A DNA stretch of 64,000 nucleotides from an uncultured Psychroserpens sp. (GCF_947492715.1 NZ_CANLNS010000006.1:1-64000); one strand, 5' to 3'; positions 1 to 9,691 are shown, numbered from the stretch's first letter. Notes: generated by a model not told the origin, from the sequence alone. Program-made: numbers and translations.

Positions 1-136
1 TTTCAAGCTTTTTTTAAACTATTTTTTTTCAAACCCCACAACCCCTTATAATGAACGCTTTACAAACCTCTTTTTTTATAAAAGTTTATTTCTTTTACCG
101 AAATCACTCTTCATATAATATTATATATATCATCTA

Positions 137-167
137 TTGTATGGCAATATTTAACATACTATCTTTG
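137..167 (+). promoter_or_regulatory. Promoter of the thrS operon
   Basis: A TTG at 137-139 is followed after 20 bases by TATCTTTG at 160-167. This matches the Bacteroidota primary sigma consensus (TTG, about 19 bases, TAnnTTTG). It lies 26 bases upstream of the thrS ATG. No other plausible promoter is visible before infC, so it probably drives the whole translation operon. Confidence 0.7.
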
Positions 168-192
168 CCAACTTAATTATTAGGTCATTATT

Positions 193-2148
193 ATGATAGA
201 TATTACTTTACCAGATGGTACTATTAAAACCTTTGAAGAAGGAACAACTCCAATGGATGTCGCTAAGAGCATTAGTGAAGGATTTGCAAGAAATGTAATC
301 TCTGCAAGTTTCAATGATGAAATGATAGAAACATCCACACCATTACATATTAATGGATCATTAATATTGTATACATGGAGAGATCGAAAAGGAAAAGAAT
401 CTTTCTGGCATTCAACATCTCATGTTATGGCTCAAGCATTAGAAGAATTATATCCTAATATAAAACTAACACTTGGACCAGCAATTCAAGAAGATAAAGG
501 TAATGGGTTTTATTACGATATCGATTTTGGCGACCATTCTATTTCCGAAAAGGATTTCAAAGTAATAGAGAATAAAATGATGGAAATTGCTAGGGGTAAA
601 CATGATTTTAAAATGCGCCCAGTAAGTAAAGCCGAAGCGCTTTCATTATATAGGTCTCAAAATAATGAGTATAAAGTTGAAATGATTGAAAATTTGGAAG
701 ATGGAACCATCACTTTTTGTGATCATTCAAGCTTTTCAGATTTATGTAAAGGTGGACATATTCCAAATACGGGATTAATAAAAGCAGTAAAAATAATGTC
801 TGTGGCAGGTGCTTACTGGAGAGGCGATGAAAACAATAAGCAGCTCACTAGAGTTTATGGTATTTCATTTCCGAAGCAAAAAGAGCTAACCGAATATCTT
901 CAATTAATTGAGGAAGCTAAAAAACGAGATCATAGAAAATTAGGAAAAGAATTAGAATTATTCACGTTTTCCCAAAAAGTAGGACAAGGTCTTCCATTAT
1001 GGCTGCCAAAAGGGGCTGCATTACGTGAACGTCTTGAGAATTTCCTTAAGAATGCTCAGAAAAAAGCAGGATATGAAATGGTTGTAACCCCTCATATCGG
1101 ACAGAAAGAACTATATGTAACGTCGGGTCACTTCGCTAAATACGGAGAGGACAGTTTTCAACCCATAAATACACCAGCAGAAGGTGAGGAATTCTTATTG
1201 AAACCTATGAATTGCCCTCATCACTGTGAAATATATAACACACGACCTTTTTCTTATAAAGAACTTCCTAAACGTTATGCAGAATTCGGAACGGTATACA
1301 GATATGAACAAAGTGGTGAACTTCATGGCTTAACTCGAGTTAGAGGTTTCACGCAAGATGATGCGCATATATTTTGTACTCCAGATCAACTTGATAGTGA
1401 ATTTAAAGAGGTGATTGATCTCGTTCTATATGTTTTTGGATCGCTTGGATTTGAAAACTTTAAGGCACAAGTTTCCCTTAGAGATCCAGAGAATCCAGAA
1501 AAGTATATTGGTAGCGACGAAAATTGGAAAAAAGCTGAAGCTGCAATATTAAATGCAGCTATTGATAAAGGTTTAGACTATGTTGTTGAAACAGGAGAAG
1601 CTGCTTTCTATGGACCAAAATTAGATTTTATGGTAAAGGATGCCTTAGGTCGAAATTGGCAATTAGGAACAATTCAAGTAGATTATAATTTACCAGAACG
1701 ATTTGACTTGACGTATAAGGGCAGTGATAATGAGTTACATAGACCTGTAATGATTCATCGTGCACCTTTTGGAAGTATGGAACGTTTCATTGCTATTTTA
1801 TTAGAACATACCGGTGGAAATTTCCCTCTTTGGCTTATGCCAGAACAGGCAATTGTATTATCATTAAGTGAGAAATATGAAAAATACGCGGAAAAAGTTT
1901 TAAATTTGCTAGAAAATCACGAAATTCGCGCCCTCGCAGATAATAGAAACGAGACTATTGGTAAGAAAATCCGAGAAGCGGAAATGAATAAGATACCGTT
2001 TATGATTATCATTGGCGAGAATGAAGAAAAGGAAAACATGATTTCTGTTCGACAACACGGTGGGGAAGATTTAGGCATGATTAGTGTAGATGAATTTTCA
2101 GAAATTGTTGAAAGAGAAGTCAATAAAACATTAAAAACATTTAAATAG
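193..2148 (+). CDS. thrS: Threonyl-tRNA synthetase
   Basis: Class II aminoacyl-tRNA synthetase that charges tRNA-Thr in the cytoplasm. The 651 aa length is normal for full-length ThrRS. An N-terminal TGS domain (about 1-62) is followed by the editing domain with its metal-site motifs HSTSH (H73, H77) and CKGGH (C185, H189). The catalytic core carries the zinc ligand C341 in MNCPHH and the class II motif 3 region (HRAPFGSMER). The C-terminal 110 residues form the anticodon-binding domain. It is the first gene of the conserved thrS-infC-rpmI-rplT order, which supports the call. The ATG sits just downstream of a clear promoter. The stop is followed after 27 bases by the infC start. Confidence 0.97.
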   Translation: MIDITLPDGTIKTFEEGTTPMDVAKSISEGFARNVISASFNDEMIETSTPLHINGSLILYTWRDRKGKESFWHSTSHVMAQALEELYPNIKLTLGPAIQEDKGNGFYYDIDFGDHSISEKDFKVIENKMMEIARGKHDFKMRPVSKAEALSLYRSQNNEYKVEMIENLEDGTITFCDHSSFSDLCKGGHIPNTGLIKAVKIMSVAGAYWRGDENNKQLTRVYGISFPKQKELTEYLQLIEEAKKRDHRKLGKELELFTFSQKVGQGLPLWLPKGAALRERLENFLKNAQKKAGYEMVVTPHIGQKELYVTSGHFAKYGEDSFQPINTPAEGEEFLLKPMNCPHHCEIYNTRPFSYKELPKRYAEFGTVYRYEQSGELHGLTRVRGFTQDDAHIFCTPDQLDSEFKEVIDLVLYVFGSLGFENFKAQVSLRDPENPEKYIGSDENWKKAEAAILNAAIDKGLDYVVETGEAAFYGPKLDFMVKDALGRNWQLGTIQVDYNLPERFDLTYKGSDNELHRPVMIHRAPFGSMERFIAILLEHTGGNFPLWLMPEQAIVLSLSEKYEKYAEKVLNLLENHEIRALADNRNETIGKKIREAEMNKIPFMIIIGENEEKENMISVRQHGGEDLGMISVDEFSEIVEREVNKTLKTFK

Positions 2149-2175
2149 ATAAAGTTTAATTAAAATATATAAGCC

Positions 2176-2727
2176 ATAGCAATACGTAGACGACACAACT
2201 CTAAGCGAGTAGTAAAAGAAGATCAACACAAAATCAACTCTAAAATTAGAGCCGAAAAGGTAAGACTTGTAGGTGATAATGTAGACGTTGGAATTTACTC
2301 AACTAAAGAAGCGTTGGCCATCGCTGATGACCAAGGGCTAGATCTTGTTGAGATTTCACCAAAGGCTGATCCTCCTGTGTGCAAGGTAATGGATTATAAG
2401 AAGTTTCTTTATGAACAAAAGAAACGTGAAAAGGCACTTAAAGCAAAAGCCTCTAAGGTGACTATCAAAGAAATTCGTTTTGGTCCTCAAACAGATGACC
2501 ATGATTACGAGTTTAAAAAGAAGCACGCCGAGAAGTTTTTGAAAGATGGAGCTAAACTTAAAGCCTTTGTGTTTTTTAAAGGGCGTTCAATCATTTTTAA
2601 AGAACAAGGACAAATCTTATTATTAAGATTAGCTCAGGATCTTGAAGAATTAGGTAAGGTTGAACAAATGCCAAGATTAGAAGGTAAGCGAATGACCATG
2701 TTCATCGCACCAAAAAAAGTAAAATAA
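2176..2727 (+). CDS. infC: Translation initiation factor IF-3 (AUA start)
   Basis: IF-3 binds the 30S subunit and proofreads start-codon choice. From the ATA at 2176 the protein begins M-A-I-R-R-R, the usual flavobacterial IF-3 N-terminus, and runs 183 aa. The N-domain covers roughly residues 20-90 (including [18 protein letters not shown]), then a lysine-rich linker and the C-domain with [17 protein letters not shown]. There is no ATG or GTG in frame, an in-frame TAA lies at 2170-2172, and the first TTG (2314) would delete much of the N-domain. A non-AUG start therefore seems real. In E. coli infC also uses a rare start (AUU), which lets IF-3 limit its own synthesis. The same logic probably applies here, though I infer that. 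Confidence 0.92.
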   Translation: MAIRRRHNSKRVVKEDQHKINSKIRAEKVRLVGDNVDVGIYSTKEALAIADDQGLDLVEISPKADPPVCKVMDYKKFLYEQKKREKALKAKASKVTIKEIRFGPQTDDHDYEFKKKHAEKFLKDGAKLKAFVFFKGRSIIFKEQGQILLLRLAQDLEELGKVEQMPRLEGKRMTMFIAPKKVK

Positions 2728-2784
2728 ACGCTGAAAAGTTCAGCAGTAAGATAATAAGCGAAACGTAAATAAAACTAGGAAACA

Positions 2785-2982
2785 ATGCCTAAAATGAAAA
2801 CTAAATCAAGTGCTAAGAAACGTTTTAAACTAACTGGCACTGGTAAAATTAAAAGAAAGCATGCTTTTAAGAGTCATATCTTGACAAAAAAATCTAAAAA
2901 GCGTAAGCTAGCTTTGACTCATGACACTTTGGTACACAAAGCAGATGAGAACAATATTAAAACAATGTTACGTTTAAAGTAA
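2785..2982 (+). CDS. rpmI: 50S ribosomal protein L35
   Basis: Small, very basic 65 aa protein beginning [15 protein letters not shown], the diagnostic L35 N-terminus, and close to the usual 64-66 aa. It is a late-assembling protein of the large ribosomal subunit. It lies 57 bases after infC and 104 bases before rplT, the standard order. It is probably cotranscribed from the thrS promoter. No internal promoter matching TAnnTTTG was seen in front of it. Confidence 0.95.
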   Translation: MPKMKTKSSAKKRFKLTGTGKIKRKHAFKSHILTKKSKKRKLALTHDTLVHKADENNIKTMLRLK

Positions 2983-3086
2983 TAAGGTTTTAATCGGTTA
3001 AAACAAATTATAAACCCTGGAGTTAGGCAAAAGTATTTAGCAAGTGTCAAGAATTGACCGCCTACTACAAAAAAACAATTTAAGAA

Positions 3087-3431
3087 ATGCCAAGATCAGT
3101 AAATTCAGTAGCGAAAAGAGCCAGAAGAAAAAAGGTTCTTAAGCAAGCAAAAGGTTACTTCGGAAGACGTAAAAACGTTTGGACAGTAGCAAAAAATGCG
3201 GTTGATAAAGCGATGCAATATTCGTATAGAGACCGTCGAAACAAAAAAAGAACATTCCGTTCATTATGGATAATGCGTATTAATGCAGGAGCCAGACAAC
3301 ACGGAATGAGCTATTCTAAGTTTATGGGAAAACTTAAAGCTAACAACATCGAATTGAACCGTAAAGTTCTTGCAGATTTAGCTATGAATAACCCAGAAGC
3401 TTTTGAAGCAATAGTGAACAAAGTAAAGTAG
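3087..3431 (+). CDS. rplT: 50S ribosomal protein L20
   Basis: A 114 aa basic protein with the L20 signature ([16 protein letters not shown] near the start, then [11 protein letters not shown]-like and [15 protein letters not shown] motifs). It binds 23S rRNA early in 50S assembly and in several bacteria represses rpmI-rplT translation. Whether the 104-base leader between rpmI and rplT holds an L20-binding fold cannot be judged by eye. It is the last gene of the operon, followed by a strong terminator. Confidence 0.96.
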   Translation: MPRSVNSVAKRARRKKVLKQAKGYFGRRKNVWTVAKNAVDKAMQYSYRDRRNKKRTFRSLWIMRINAGARQHGMSYSKFMGKLKANNIELNRKVLADLAMNNPEAFEAIVNKVK

Positions 3432-3470
3432 GGCGTTCGCCTAAATAATAACAACAATTCGCTTATAAAA

Positions 3471-3496
3471 CCGATTCAGAAATGAATCGGTTTTTT
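3471..3496 (+). terminator. Rho-independent terminator after rplT
   Basis: Perfect 7-bp stem CCGATTC / GAATCGG (3471-3477 and 3484-3490) with a 6-base loop, followed by seven T. It closes the thrS-infC-rpmI-rplT operon. Confidence 0.85.
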
Positions 3497-3593
3497 TATA
3501 TTGTTATATCAAAAGTTAAAGCTCTACATGCTAGATTTTAACAGTGAATTTCATTTTTTATAATTAACTTACCTCTCAATTAAAACTAATCAA

Positions 3594-6500
3594 ATGAAAT
3601 ACACACAACTCATCAAACTCCTCATTCTGCTAATTACTTTTAATGCCTTTTCCCAAGATAAGGACAAAGCTAAATCTTGGGACGTATCCAACCCCGAAGG
3701 TGATTGGGGTTTTAAAGAATTTAAATTATCAACTAATGAAGGAACATGGATGAACCTCGATGTAAGTCCTGATGGCAAGTCAATTGTTTTTGATATGTTA
3801 GGTGACATCTATAAGATAGATAGTAACGGAGGAAAAGCTACAATTCTAAGAAAAGGACTAGCCTTTGAAATACAACCTCGTTTTAGCCCTGATGGAAAAC
3901 ACATTTCCTTTACAAGTGATGCTGGTGGAGGTGATAATATTTGGGTTATGAATAGCGATGGTTCTAATGCTAAACAAATTACGAAAGAAAATTTTCGGTT
4001 ACTAAACAACGCCATATGGACACCAGATGGTAATTACCTTATTGCTCGGAAACATTTTACGTCTGGACGTTCACTTGGAGCAGGCGAAATGTGGATGTAC
4101 CATAAATCAGGAGGTAATGGTATTCAACTTACGAAAAAAAAGAATGCACAACAGGACGTTAATGAACCATCACTTTCTCCAGATGGCAAATACCTCTATT
4201 ACAGTGAAGATGTTTATCCTGGTGGTTTCTTTCAATACAATAAAGATCCAAATAGCCAGATTTATGCAATTAACCGATACGACATGGAAAAGGGAAAAAC
4301 CACTAGAATTACTGGTGGCCCTGGTGGTGCCGCTCGTCCTCAAGTGTCTAGAGATGGTAAAAAGTTGGCTTTTGTAAAACGTGTACGAACGAAATCCGTG
4401 CTTTATATACATGATTTAGAAACAGGAGAAGAATGGCCAATTTATGATCAACTTAATAAAGATCAGCAAGAAGCATGGGCCATTTTCGGTGTATATACGA
4501 ATTTTAACTGGATGCCAGATAATCAAGCTATCGTTATCTGGTCTGGTGGAAAAATAAAGAAGATAAACATTGACAACTTAGAGGTTACCGATATTCCTTT
4601 TCAAGTGGATACAACGATTAAGATTGCCAAAGCATTAGAATTTGAGAATCCTGTTTCTCCCGATACATTTGATGCTAAAGTAATGCGTCATGTTACGACC
4701 TCTCCAGACGGAAAATCAATTGTATTTAATGCCTTGGGACACCTTTATACTCAAAATCTACCTAACGGAAAAGCGCAACGATTGACATCTGGGTCTGATT
4801 TTGAATTCGAACCCACTTTTTCTCCTGATGGCAAAACAATAACTTATGTGACATGGAATGATGAAAATTTAGGCGGGATATATTCAATTCCTAGTACAGG
4901 TGGTACTGCAACAAAATTAACTTCCGAAAAAGGAATCTATCGAAACCCGGCGTACTCACACGATGGGAAAACTATCGTTTATCGCAAAGAAGGTGGAAAT
5001 AATGACCAAGGCAGAACATTTGCCAAAAAAACAGGATTGTACCTTATGAATGCCAATGGTACTAATTCAAAATTATTAACTCAAGAAGGTGATTTCCCTT
5101 TCTTTAATGCTGATGACTCTAGAGTTTTATATCAAAAAGGAGGGCTCTTTTTTGGTGCATTAACCAAAGAATTAAAAAGTATAGATCTAAATGGTTTTGA
5201 TGAACGCATTCTTGTAAAATCGAAACATGGTAATCGATTAGTTCCAAGTCCTGATGGAAATTGGATTGCCTTCGTTCATCTACACAAAGTTTATATGGCT
5301 CCTATGCCAAAAGCTGGTAAAACTCTAGATCTAACCGATAAATCTAAATTTATTCCTATCTCCAAGTTATCAAAAGATGCAGGCATCAATCTTCATTGGT
5401 CTAAAGACAGTAAGACAATTTATTGGACGCTTGGAAACATGTATTACGCTGCTGAGGCTTCTGAAGATGCAAAGATGAGCGAGAAAGGAATTAAAATCAA
5501 CCTTGAGGTTAAAACCGATAAACCCGAAGGTAGGATTGCCCTTCAAGGTGCCAGAATAATAACAATGGAAGGTGATGAAGTCTTAGAAAATGGTACCATT
5601 ATTATAAATAACAATATTATTGAGGCCATTGGAAACGCTTCAGATGTTTCGGTTCCATCAAATGCCAAAGTATACGACGTCTCAGGTAAAACTATTATGC
5701 CTGGTATTGTAGACGCTCATGCTCATATTGGTGGTTTTCGTTATGGACTAACAACTCAAAAACACTGGCAGTTTTATGCCAATCTAGCCTATGGAGTAAC
5801 TACTGCTCATGATCCTTCCGCTAATTCAGAAACTGTATTTGCACTTTCTGAATTGCAAAAAAATGGAACACTTGTTGGCCCTCGCCTCTACTCCACAGGT
5901 TTTATTCTTTATGGTGCCGATGGCGATTTTAAAGCGGTTATTAATAACTTAGAAGATGCGCGTTCTTCTATAAGACGAACAAAAGCCTTTGGAGCTTTAT
6001 CTGTTAAAAGTTATAACCAACCTCGACGCGAACAAAGACAACAGGTTTTACAAGCCGCTCGAGAAGAAGGCATTTTTGTAGTTCCAGAAGGAGGCTCTAC
6101 ATTCTATCACAACATCACCATGGTTATGGATGGTCATACTGGTGTCGAGCACAATATTCCTGTGGCTCCTGTTTATAAGGATGTACTAGAACTTTGGGGA
6201 CAGAGTAATGTAGGTTATACGCCAACATTAATTGTAAATTACGGAGGCATGAATGGTGAAATGTTCTGGTATCAAAACACCAATGTATGGGAAAATGAAA
6301 AACTACTGAAATATACACCAAGAAGTATTATTGATTCGCGATCAAGACATCGCATTATGATACCTGATGAAGAATATGAAAATGGACACATCTTGGTTTC
6401 TAAAACCTGTAAAGCCTTAAGTGATGCAGGTGTAAAAGTGAATCTTGGCGCTCATGGACAATTACAAGGATTAGGAGCACATTGGGAACTATGGTTGTTA

Positions 6501-6851
6501 CAGCAAGGTGGAATGTCAAATCACGAAGCACTGAAAGTGGCTACCATAAATGGTGCAGATTATATTGGAATGAGCGATGATATAGGTTCCTTGAAAAAAG
6601 GAAAACTAGCCGATTTAATCATTATGGATAAAAACCCTTTAGAGGATATACGAAATTCTGAAAGTATCGTTTACACCATGATTAATGGACGCCTTTACGA
6701 CACTGAAACTATGAACGAAATTGGAAACCATCCAAAAGAACGTACAAAATTCTACTGGGAAAACTCTAAATATAACCAAGCGTTTCCTTGGCACGAAGAA
6801 ACACAAAGTTTCACACGAGCCAACTGTGGTTGCCATGTTGGATCACATTAA
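3594..6851 (+). CDS. Secreted TolB-type propeller / amidohydrolase fusion
   Basis: A 1085 aa exported protein with a signal peptide (MKYTQLIKLLILLITFNAFS, cut near residue 21). Residues about 40-600 hold repeated PD40/WD40-like motifs of the type SPDGK, FSPDGKHISF and SPDGNWIAF, which build beta-propellers like that of TolB. Residues about 640-1060 form an amidohydrolase (imidazolonepropionase/dihydroorotase-like) domain with the metal motif DAHAHIGG, later histidines in EHN and GAHGQLQGLGAH, and the C-terminal strand GKLADLIIMDKNPLEDI. The substrate is unknown; related Bacteroidota proteins are annotated only as amidohydrolases. It ends in a short cysteine-containing tail (NCGCHVGSH), possibly metal-binding. 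It stands alone, with terminators on both sides. Confidence 0.88.
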   Translation: MKYTQLIKLLILLITFNAFSQDKDKAKSWDVSNPEGDWGFKEFKLSTNEGTWMNLDVSPDGKSIVFDMLGDIYKIDSNGGKATILRKGLAFEIQPRFSPDGKHISFTSDAGGGDNIWVMNSDGSNAKQITKENFRLLNNAIWTPDGNYLIARKHFTSGRSLGAGEMWMYHKSGGNGIQLTKKKNAQQDVNEPSLSPDGKYLYYSEDVYPGGFFQYNKDPNSQIYAINRYDMEKGKTTRITGGPGGAARPQVSRDGKKLAFVKRVRTKSVLYIHDLETGEEWPIYDQLNKDQQEAWAIFGVYTNFNWMPDNQAIVIWSGGKIKKINIDNLEVTDIPFQVDTTIKIAKALEFENPVSPDTFDAKVMRHVTTSPDGKSIVFNALGHLYTQNLPNGKAQRLTSGSDFEFEPTFSPDGKTITYVTWNDENLGGIYSIPSTGGTATKLTSEKGIYRNPAYSHDGKTIVYRKEGGNNDQGRTFAKKTGLYLMNANGTNSKLLTQEGDFPFFNADDSRVLYQKGGLFFGALTKELKSIDLNGFDERILVKSKHGNRLVPSPDGNWIAFVHLHKVYMAPMPKAGKTLDLTDKSKFIPISKLSKDAGINLHWSKDSKTIYWTLGNMYYAAEASEDAKMSEKGIKINLEVKTDKPEGRIALQGARIITMEGDEVLENGTIIINNNIIEAIGNASDVSVPSNAKVYDVSGKTIMPGIVDAHAHIGGFRYGLTTQKHWQFYANLAYGVTTAHDPSANSETVFALSELQKNGTLVGPRLYSTGFILYGADGDFKAVINNLEDARSSIRRTKAFGALSVKSYNQPRREQRQQVLQAAREEGIFVVPEGGSTFYHNITMVMDGHTGVEHNIPVAPVYKDVLELWGQSNVGYTPTLIVNYGGMNGEMFWYQNTNVWENEKLLKYTPRSIIDSRSRHRIMIPDEEYENGHILVSKTCKALSDAGVKVNLGAHGQLQGLGAHWELWLLQQGGMSNHEALKVATINGADYIGMSDDIGSLKKGKLADLIIMDKNPLEDIRNSESIVYTMINGRLYDTETMNEIGNHPKERTKFYWENSKYNQAFPWHEETQSFTRANCGCHVGSH

Positions 6852-6860
6852 AAAACATAA

Positions 6861-6896
6861 AATCCGGTTCTTGAAAAGAATCGGATTTTTTTATTC
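6861..6896. terminator. Bidirectional terminator between convergent genes
   Basis: Stem AATCCGGTTCT (6861-6871) pairs with AGAATCGGATT (6877-6887) with one G-U pair, followed by a T run. It lies between the amidohydrolase gene and the convergent cyclase gene, whose stop codon (6891-6893) overlaps the T tract. Confidence 0.75.
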
Positions 6897-7970
6897 TAAA
6901 TGAATGGCCGAAATATCTATGATTTCCTGCTTACCTTTTAGTTGAATTGCACCTAAGGTTTTTGAAGTATATATCCTGTTAAGGTCAATATCGTCTAATA
7001 AAGTATTAGATATTAATAAATTTTCATTGTAAGTATTGCATTCGTTTTGAATTCTGGATGTTGTATTAATGACATCACCATGATAAGCGATTTCCTTTTT
7101 TATGGTACCAACTTCGGCTACCATTAGCTGTCCTCCATGAAGTCCTGCTTTAAATCTTGGGTTTAAACCATACGTTTTTTGGTAATACTTTGAGCGCTTA
7201 GACAAAGTTTCTTGAAAAGAATAAAATAAGCCGATGCATCTATTATTTTTAATTCCATTTTTATAGGTCCAACTAATAACAGCTTCATCTCCCACATATT
7301 GATACACTTCTGCATCGTATCGTCGTAAGATTTTATTAAGATCAAAAAAGCAATCTTGAATGAACTGACTATACTTTTGATGACCTATTTGCTCTGCAAT
7401 TGCGGTAGAGTCTTTTAAATCTAAAAACATTAAAATACGTTTCTCCTCTTGAGGTTTTCTGTACTTTCCTAAGAGCATTTTGATAAAAACACCCGAACCC
7501 AATTTGTCATTGGCTATGCGTATAAATGAAAACACTAAAGATGTCAATAAAAAATATGTCGTACTAAGCCAAAACAAGGGATCTGTTCTCCACCAACCTG
7601 GTTCATTGGCCAAATCAATGTCCATTCGTTCTTCAGCAATAAACGTAATAAAACTTAATGAAATAATAAGTATCGATAAATAGATCACTAATTTTAGAAA
7701 AATAGATAATGCCAAATTAAGCCTCTGAGAAAAATACTTCTCAAAAGAAAATTCTACAACAGCATAAAAAACACCTATTATAATACCTAAGATTAAACCA
7801 AAGTCCAACCATTCGGTAATTGGAATAATATTTTTGGGATTTACATAAGCACTACCTTGTTCTTCGCCATAAGCGAAAAAACGAATAACAATAAACAATG
7901 TAGATGCAAAGCTCCAAAAAAAGACTGTGAATGCAAGGAGCTTTAAAAATTTAAAAAGGTTATACTTCAA
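6891..7970 (-). CDS. Membrane-bound class III adenylate/guanylate cyclase
   Basis: A 359 aa protein with about four predicted transmembrane helices in residues 5-160 and a class III cyclase homology domain from about 175 to the end. Key catalytic features are visible: the metal-binding Asp in FLDLKDST, the second Asp in YVGDEAVISW, and the N...R pair in HGDVINTTSRIQ. It should make cAMP or cGMP at the inner membrane. Which nucleotide it uses is not decided here. The start is TTG (7968-7970): no ATG or GTG occurs in frame back to the TAG of the upstream gene, and this start keeps the first helix. It lies 12 bases after a small EF-hand gene on the same strand, so both are probably one transcript. 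Confidence 0.85.
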   Translation of the reverse strand: MKYNLFKFLKLLAFTVFFWSFASTLFIVIRFFAYGEEQGSAYVNPKNIIPITEWLDFGLILGIIIGVFYAVVEFSFEKYFSQRLNLALSIFLKLVIYLSILIISLSFITFIAEERMDIDLANEPGWWRTDPLFWLSTTYFLLTSLVFSFIRIANDKLGSGVFIKMLLGKYRKPQEEKRILMFLDLKDSTAIAEQIGHQKYSQFIQDCFFDLNKILRRYDAEVYQYVGDEAVISWTYKNGIKNNRCIGLFYSFQETLSKRSKYYQKTYGLNPRFKAGLHGGQLMVAEVGTIKKEIAYHGDVINTTSRIQNECNTYNENLLISNTLLDDIDLNRIYTSKTLGAIQLKGKQEIIDISAIHLE

Positions 7971-7982
7971 AACTAAATGAGG

Positions 7983-8258
7983 CTAGTTAGCTTTTGAGAT
8001 TTCATCAACAGCAAATTTAAATTCTTTCCAATTTACTTGACCATCTCCATCTTTGTCATAACCTTCAATGAGTTTAGAAGACACTACACCTCTAATAAAA
8101 CCACTTATTTCAGCCTGTTTCAAAAGTGTCGCTATTTCTTTTTTTGAAAGTGCTCCATTTCCATTTTTATCAAAAAAATTGAAGGCATCTTCGGGGCTAT
8201 CAAAATGATTGGTAATCACAATTTGTATCTTTTTGAGTATTTTCTTTTTAGACGCCAT
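7983..8258 (-). CDS. Small EF-hand calcium-binding protein
   Basis: A 91 aa protein with two canonical 12-residue EF-hand loops: D30-E41 (DKNGNGALSKKE) and D68-E79 (DKDGDGQVNWKE). Both have Asp, Asn or Gly at the expected coordinating positions and a terminal Glu. There is no signal peptide, so it is probably cytoplasmic, like a bacterial calmodulin-like protein. It directly precedes the membrane cyclase gene (12-base gap), which suggests that it senses Ca2+ for, or together with, the cyclase. That link is inference. Confidence 0.85.
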   Translation of the reverse strand: MASKKKILKKIQIVITNHFDSPEDAFNFFDKNGNGALSKKEIATLLKQAEISGFIRGVVSSKLIEGYDKDGDGQVNWKEFKFAVDEISKAN

Positions 8259-8313
8259 AGTTTTGACAATTAGGTGAAACTAAAATTACAAAACTTTTAG
8301 CAAAGACGGTTAA

Positions 8314-9573
8314 TCAAGTCTTTTGCTTTTTCTTTTTGGCCGCAGGAAACAAAACATTGTTAAGAATGAGTCTATAACCGGGTGATGTTGGATGTAAATC
8401 TAATTCTGTTTTAGGATCACCAACTTTATGAGTATAATCTTCAGGGTCGTGACCTCCATAAAACGTAAAGAAGCCTTTTCCTTTAATACCATGAATATAT
8501 TTGGCTTCACCATTAGTTTTGTTTTCTCCCATTACCAAAACATTCGATTTTATTTCTTCCCGCGTAAACGAAGTCGTTTGTCCCATAAATCCTTTTACCA
8601 AAGCGGTATGATTCTGGCAAAGCATAGACGGAATTGGATCCCATTTTGCAGAAAACTCCATAAGAGAAAAATAATCTGTGGTTTTAGGTATGCGTCGTTT
8701 TCTCGTCATATCAATTGATGAAAACTCATATACATTTGGGCTCCTCTCTAATAGAAAGTCCTTAAACGCAAACGTTCTGTTATAGTCTATTTTATTTTGA
8801 TAACCTGCATCACTTCCATCACCATCAAACATAGGTTCACAAATATCAACACCATCGGCAGATAAGGCAATATCAAAGCTGTCTGTTGCACTACACATGG
8901 CAAACATAAAACCGCCTCCAATAACATAATCTCTTATTTTCTTTGCCACTGCTAATTTCTCCTCGGAAACTTTATCGTACCCTAATTTCGCCGCTAAATT
9001 TTCAGCTTCTTTTTTCTCTTGAATATACCAAGAAGCCGACCTATAAGCTCTATAAAATTTACCATACTGTCCCGTAAAATCTTCATGATGTAAATGCAAC
9101 CAATCATACAGCAATAAAGCATCCTTTAATACATCTTCATCATAAACCGTTTCATATGGGATTTCGGCATAGGTTAAAACCATAGTAACAGCATCATCCC
9201 AAGGCTGAAGTCCTTTTGGAGTATATACTGCTATTTTAGGAGCTTTCTCTAATACAACAGCTTCCATATTTTGCGACGGACTCGCAATCATGTTCAGAAT
9301 TTCTTCCGCTTTTGCATTAGAAATCACTTCAAAGCTAACACCTCTTATTTGGCATTCACGTTGGATTTCCTCAGAATCTGGTAATAAAAATGACCCTCCT
9401 TTATAGTTTAATAACCATTTTACCTTTAGTTGTTTTTCTAAGGTCCAATAGGTTACTCCATAAGCTTTTAAATGATTTTGCTGGCCTTCGGCATCCATTG
9501 GAATTAGAATATACGACGCATAAGACGACATCGTAACCAAGAGCAGCGTAAACAACACAATTATCTTTTTCAT
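8314..9573 (-). CDS. Secreted conserved Bacteroidota protein (often labelled asparagine synthetase B)
   Basis: A 419 aa protein starting MKKIIVLFTLLLVTMSSYAS, a clear signal peptide; the ATG at 9573 is preferred to a TTG 15 bases upstream. The body has mixed alpha/beta sequence with a class I glutamine-amidotransferase-like flavour (GGGFMFAMCSATDS and FYGGHDPEDYTHKV). From memory of databases, close relatives are labelled asparagine synthetase B, but I see no N-terminal Cys nucleophile and no ATP-PP loop. That activity is therefore not supported, and an exported protein could not do the cytosolic reaction. The protein ends in a lysine-rich tail. Function unknown. Confidence 0.7.
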   Translation of the reverse strand: MKKIIVLFTLLLVTMSSYASYILIPMDAEGQQNHLKAYGVTYWTLEKQLKVKWLLNYKGGSFLLPDSEEIQRECQIRGVSFEVISNAKAEEILNMIASPSQNMEAVVLEKAPKIAVYTPKGLQPWDDAVTMVLTYAEIPYETVYDEDVLKDALLLYDWLHLHHEDFTGQYGKFYRAYRSASWYIQEKKEAENLAAKLGYDKVSEEKLAVAKKIRDYVIGGGFMFAMCSATDSFDIALSADGVDICEPMFDGDGSDAGYQNKIDYNRTFAFKDFLLERSPNVYEFSSIDMTRKRRIPKTTDYFSLMEFSAKWDPIPSMLCQNHTALVKGFMGQTTSFTREEIKSNVLVMGENKTNGEAKYIHGIKGKGFFTFYGGHDPEDYTHKVGDPKTELDLHPTSPGYRLILNNVLFPAAKKKKQKT

Positions 9574-9691
9574 CGAAGATTTTTTCAATTTAATATCTGA
9601 AATATAGTCAAAAATTATCCCGAAGCGGTACGCTTTAATATAGTTTTAGGTATTTACTTGTTGAAATACATAATCTAAAAGATAACTCTAC

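Noticed and set aside
4027-4377. Plus-strand ORF of 116 aa inside the amidohydrolase gene
   Set aside because: Out-of-frame reading of the propeller repeats, no independent signal.
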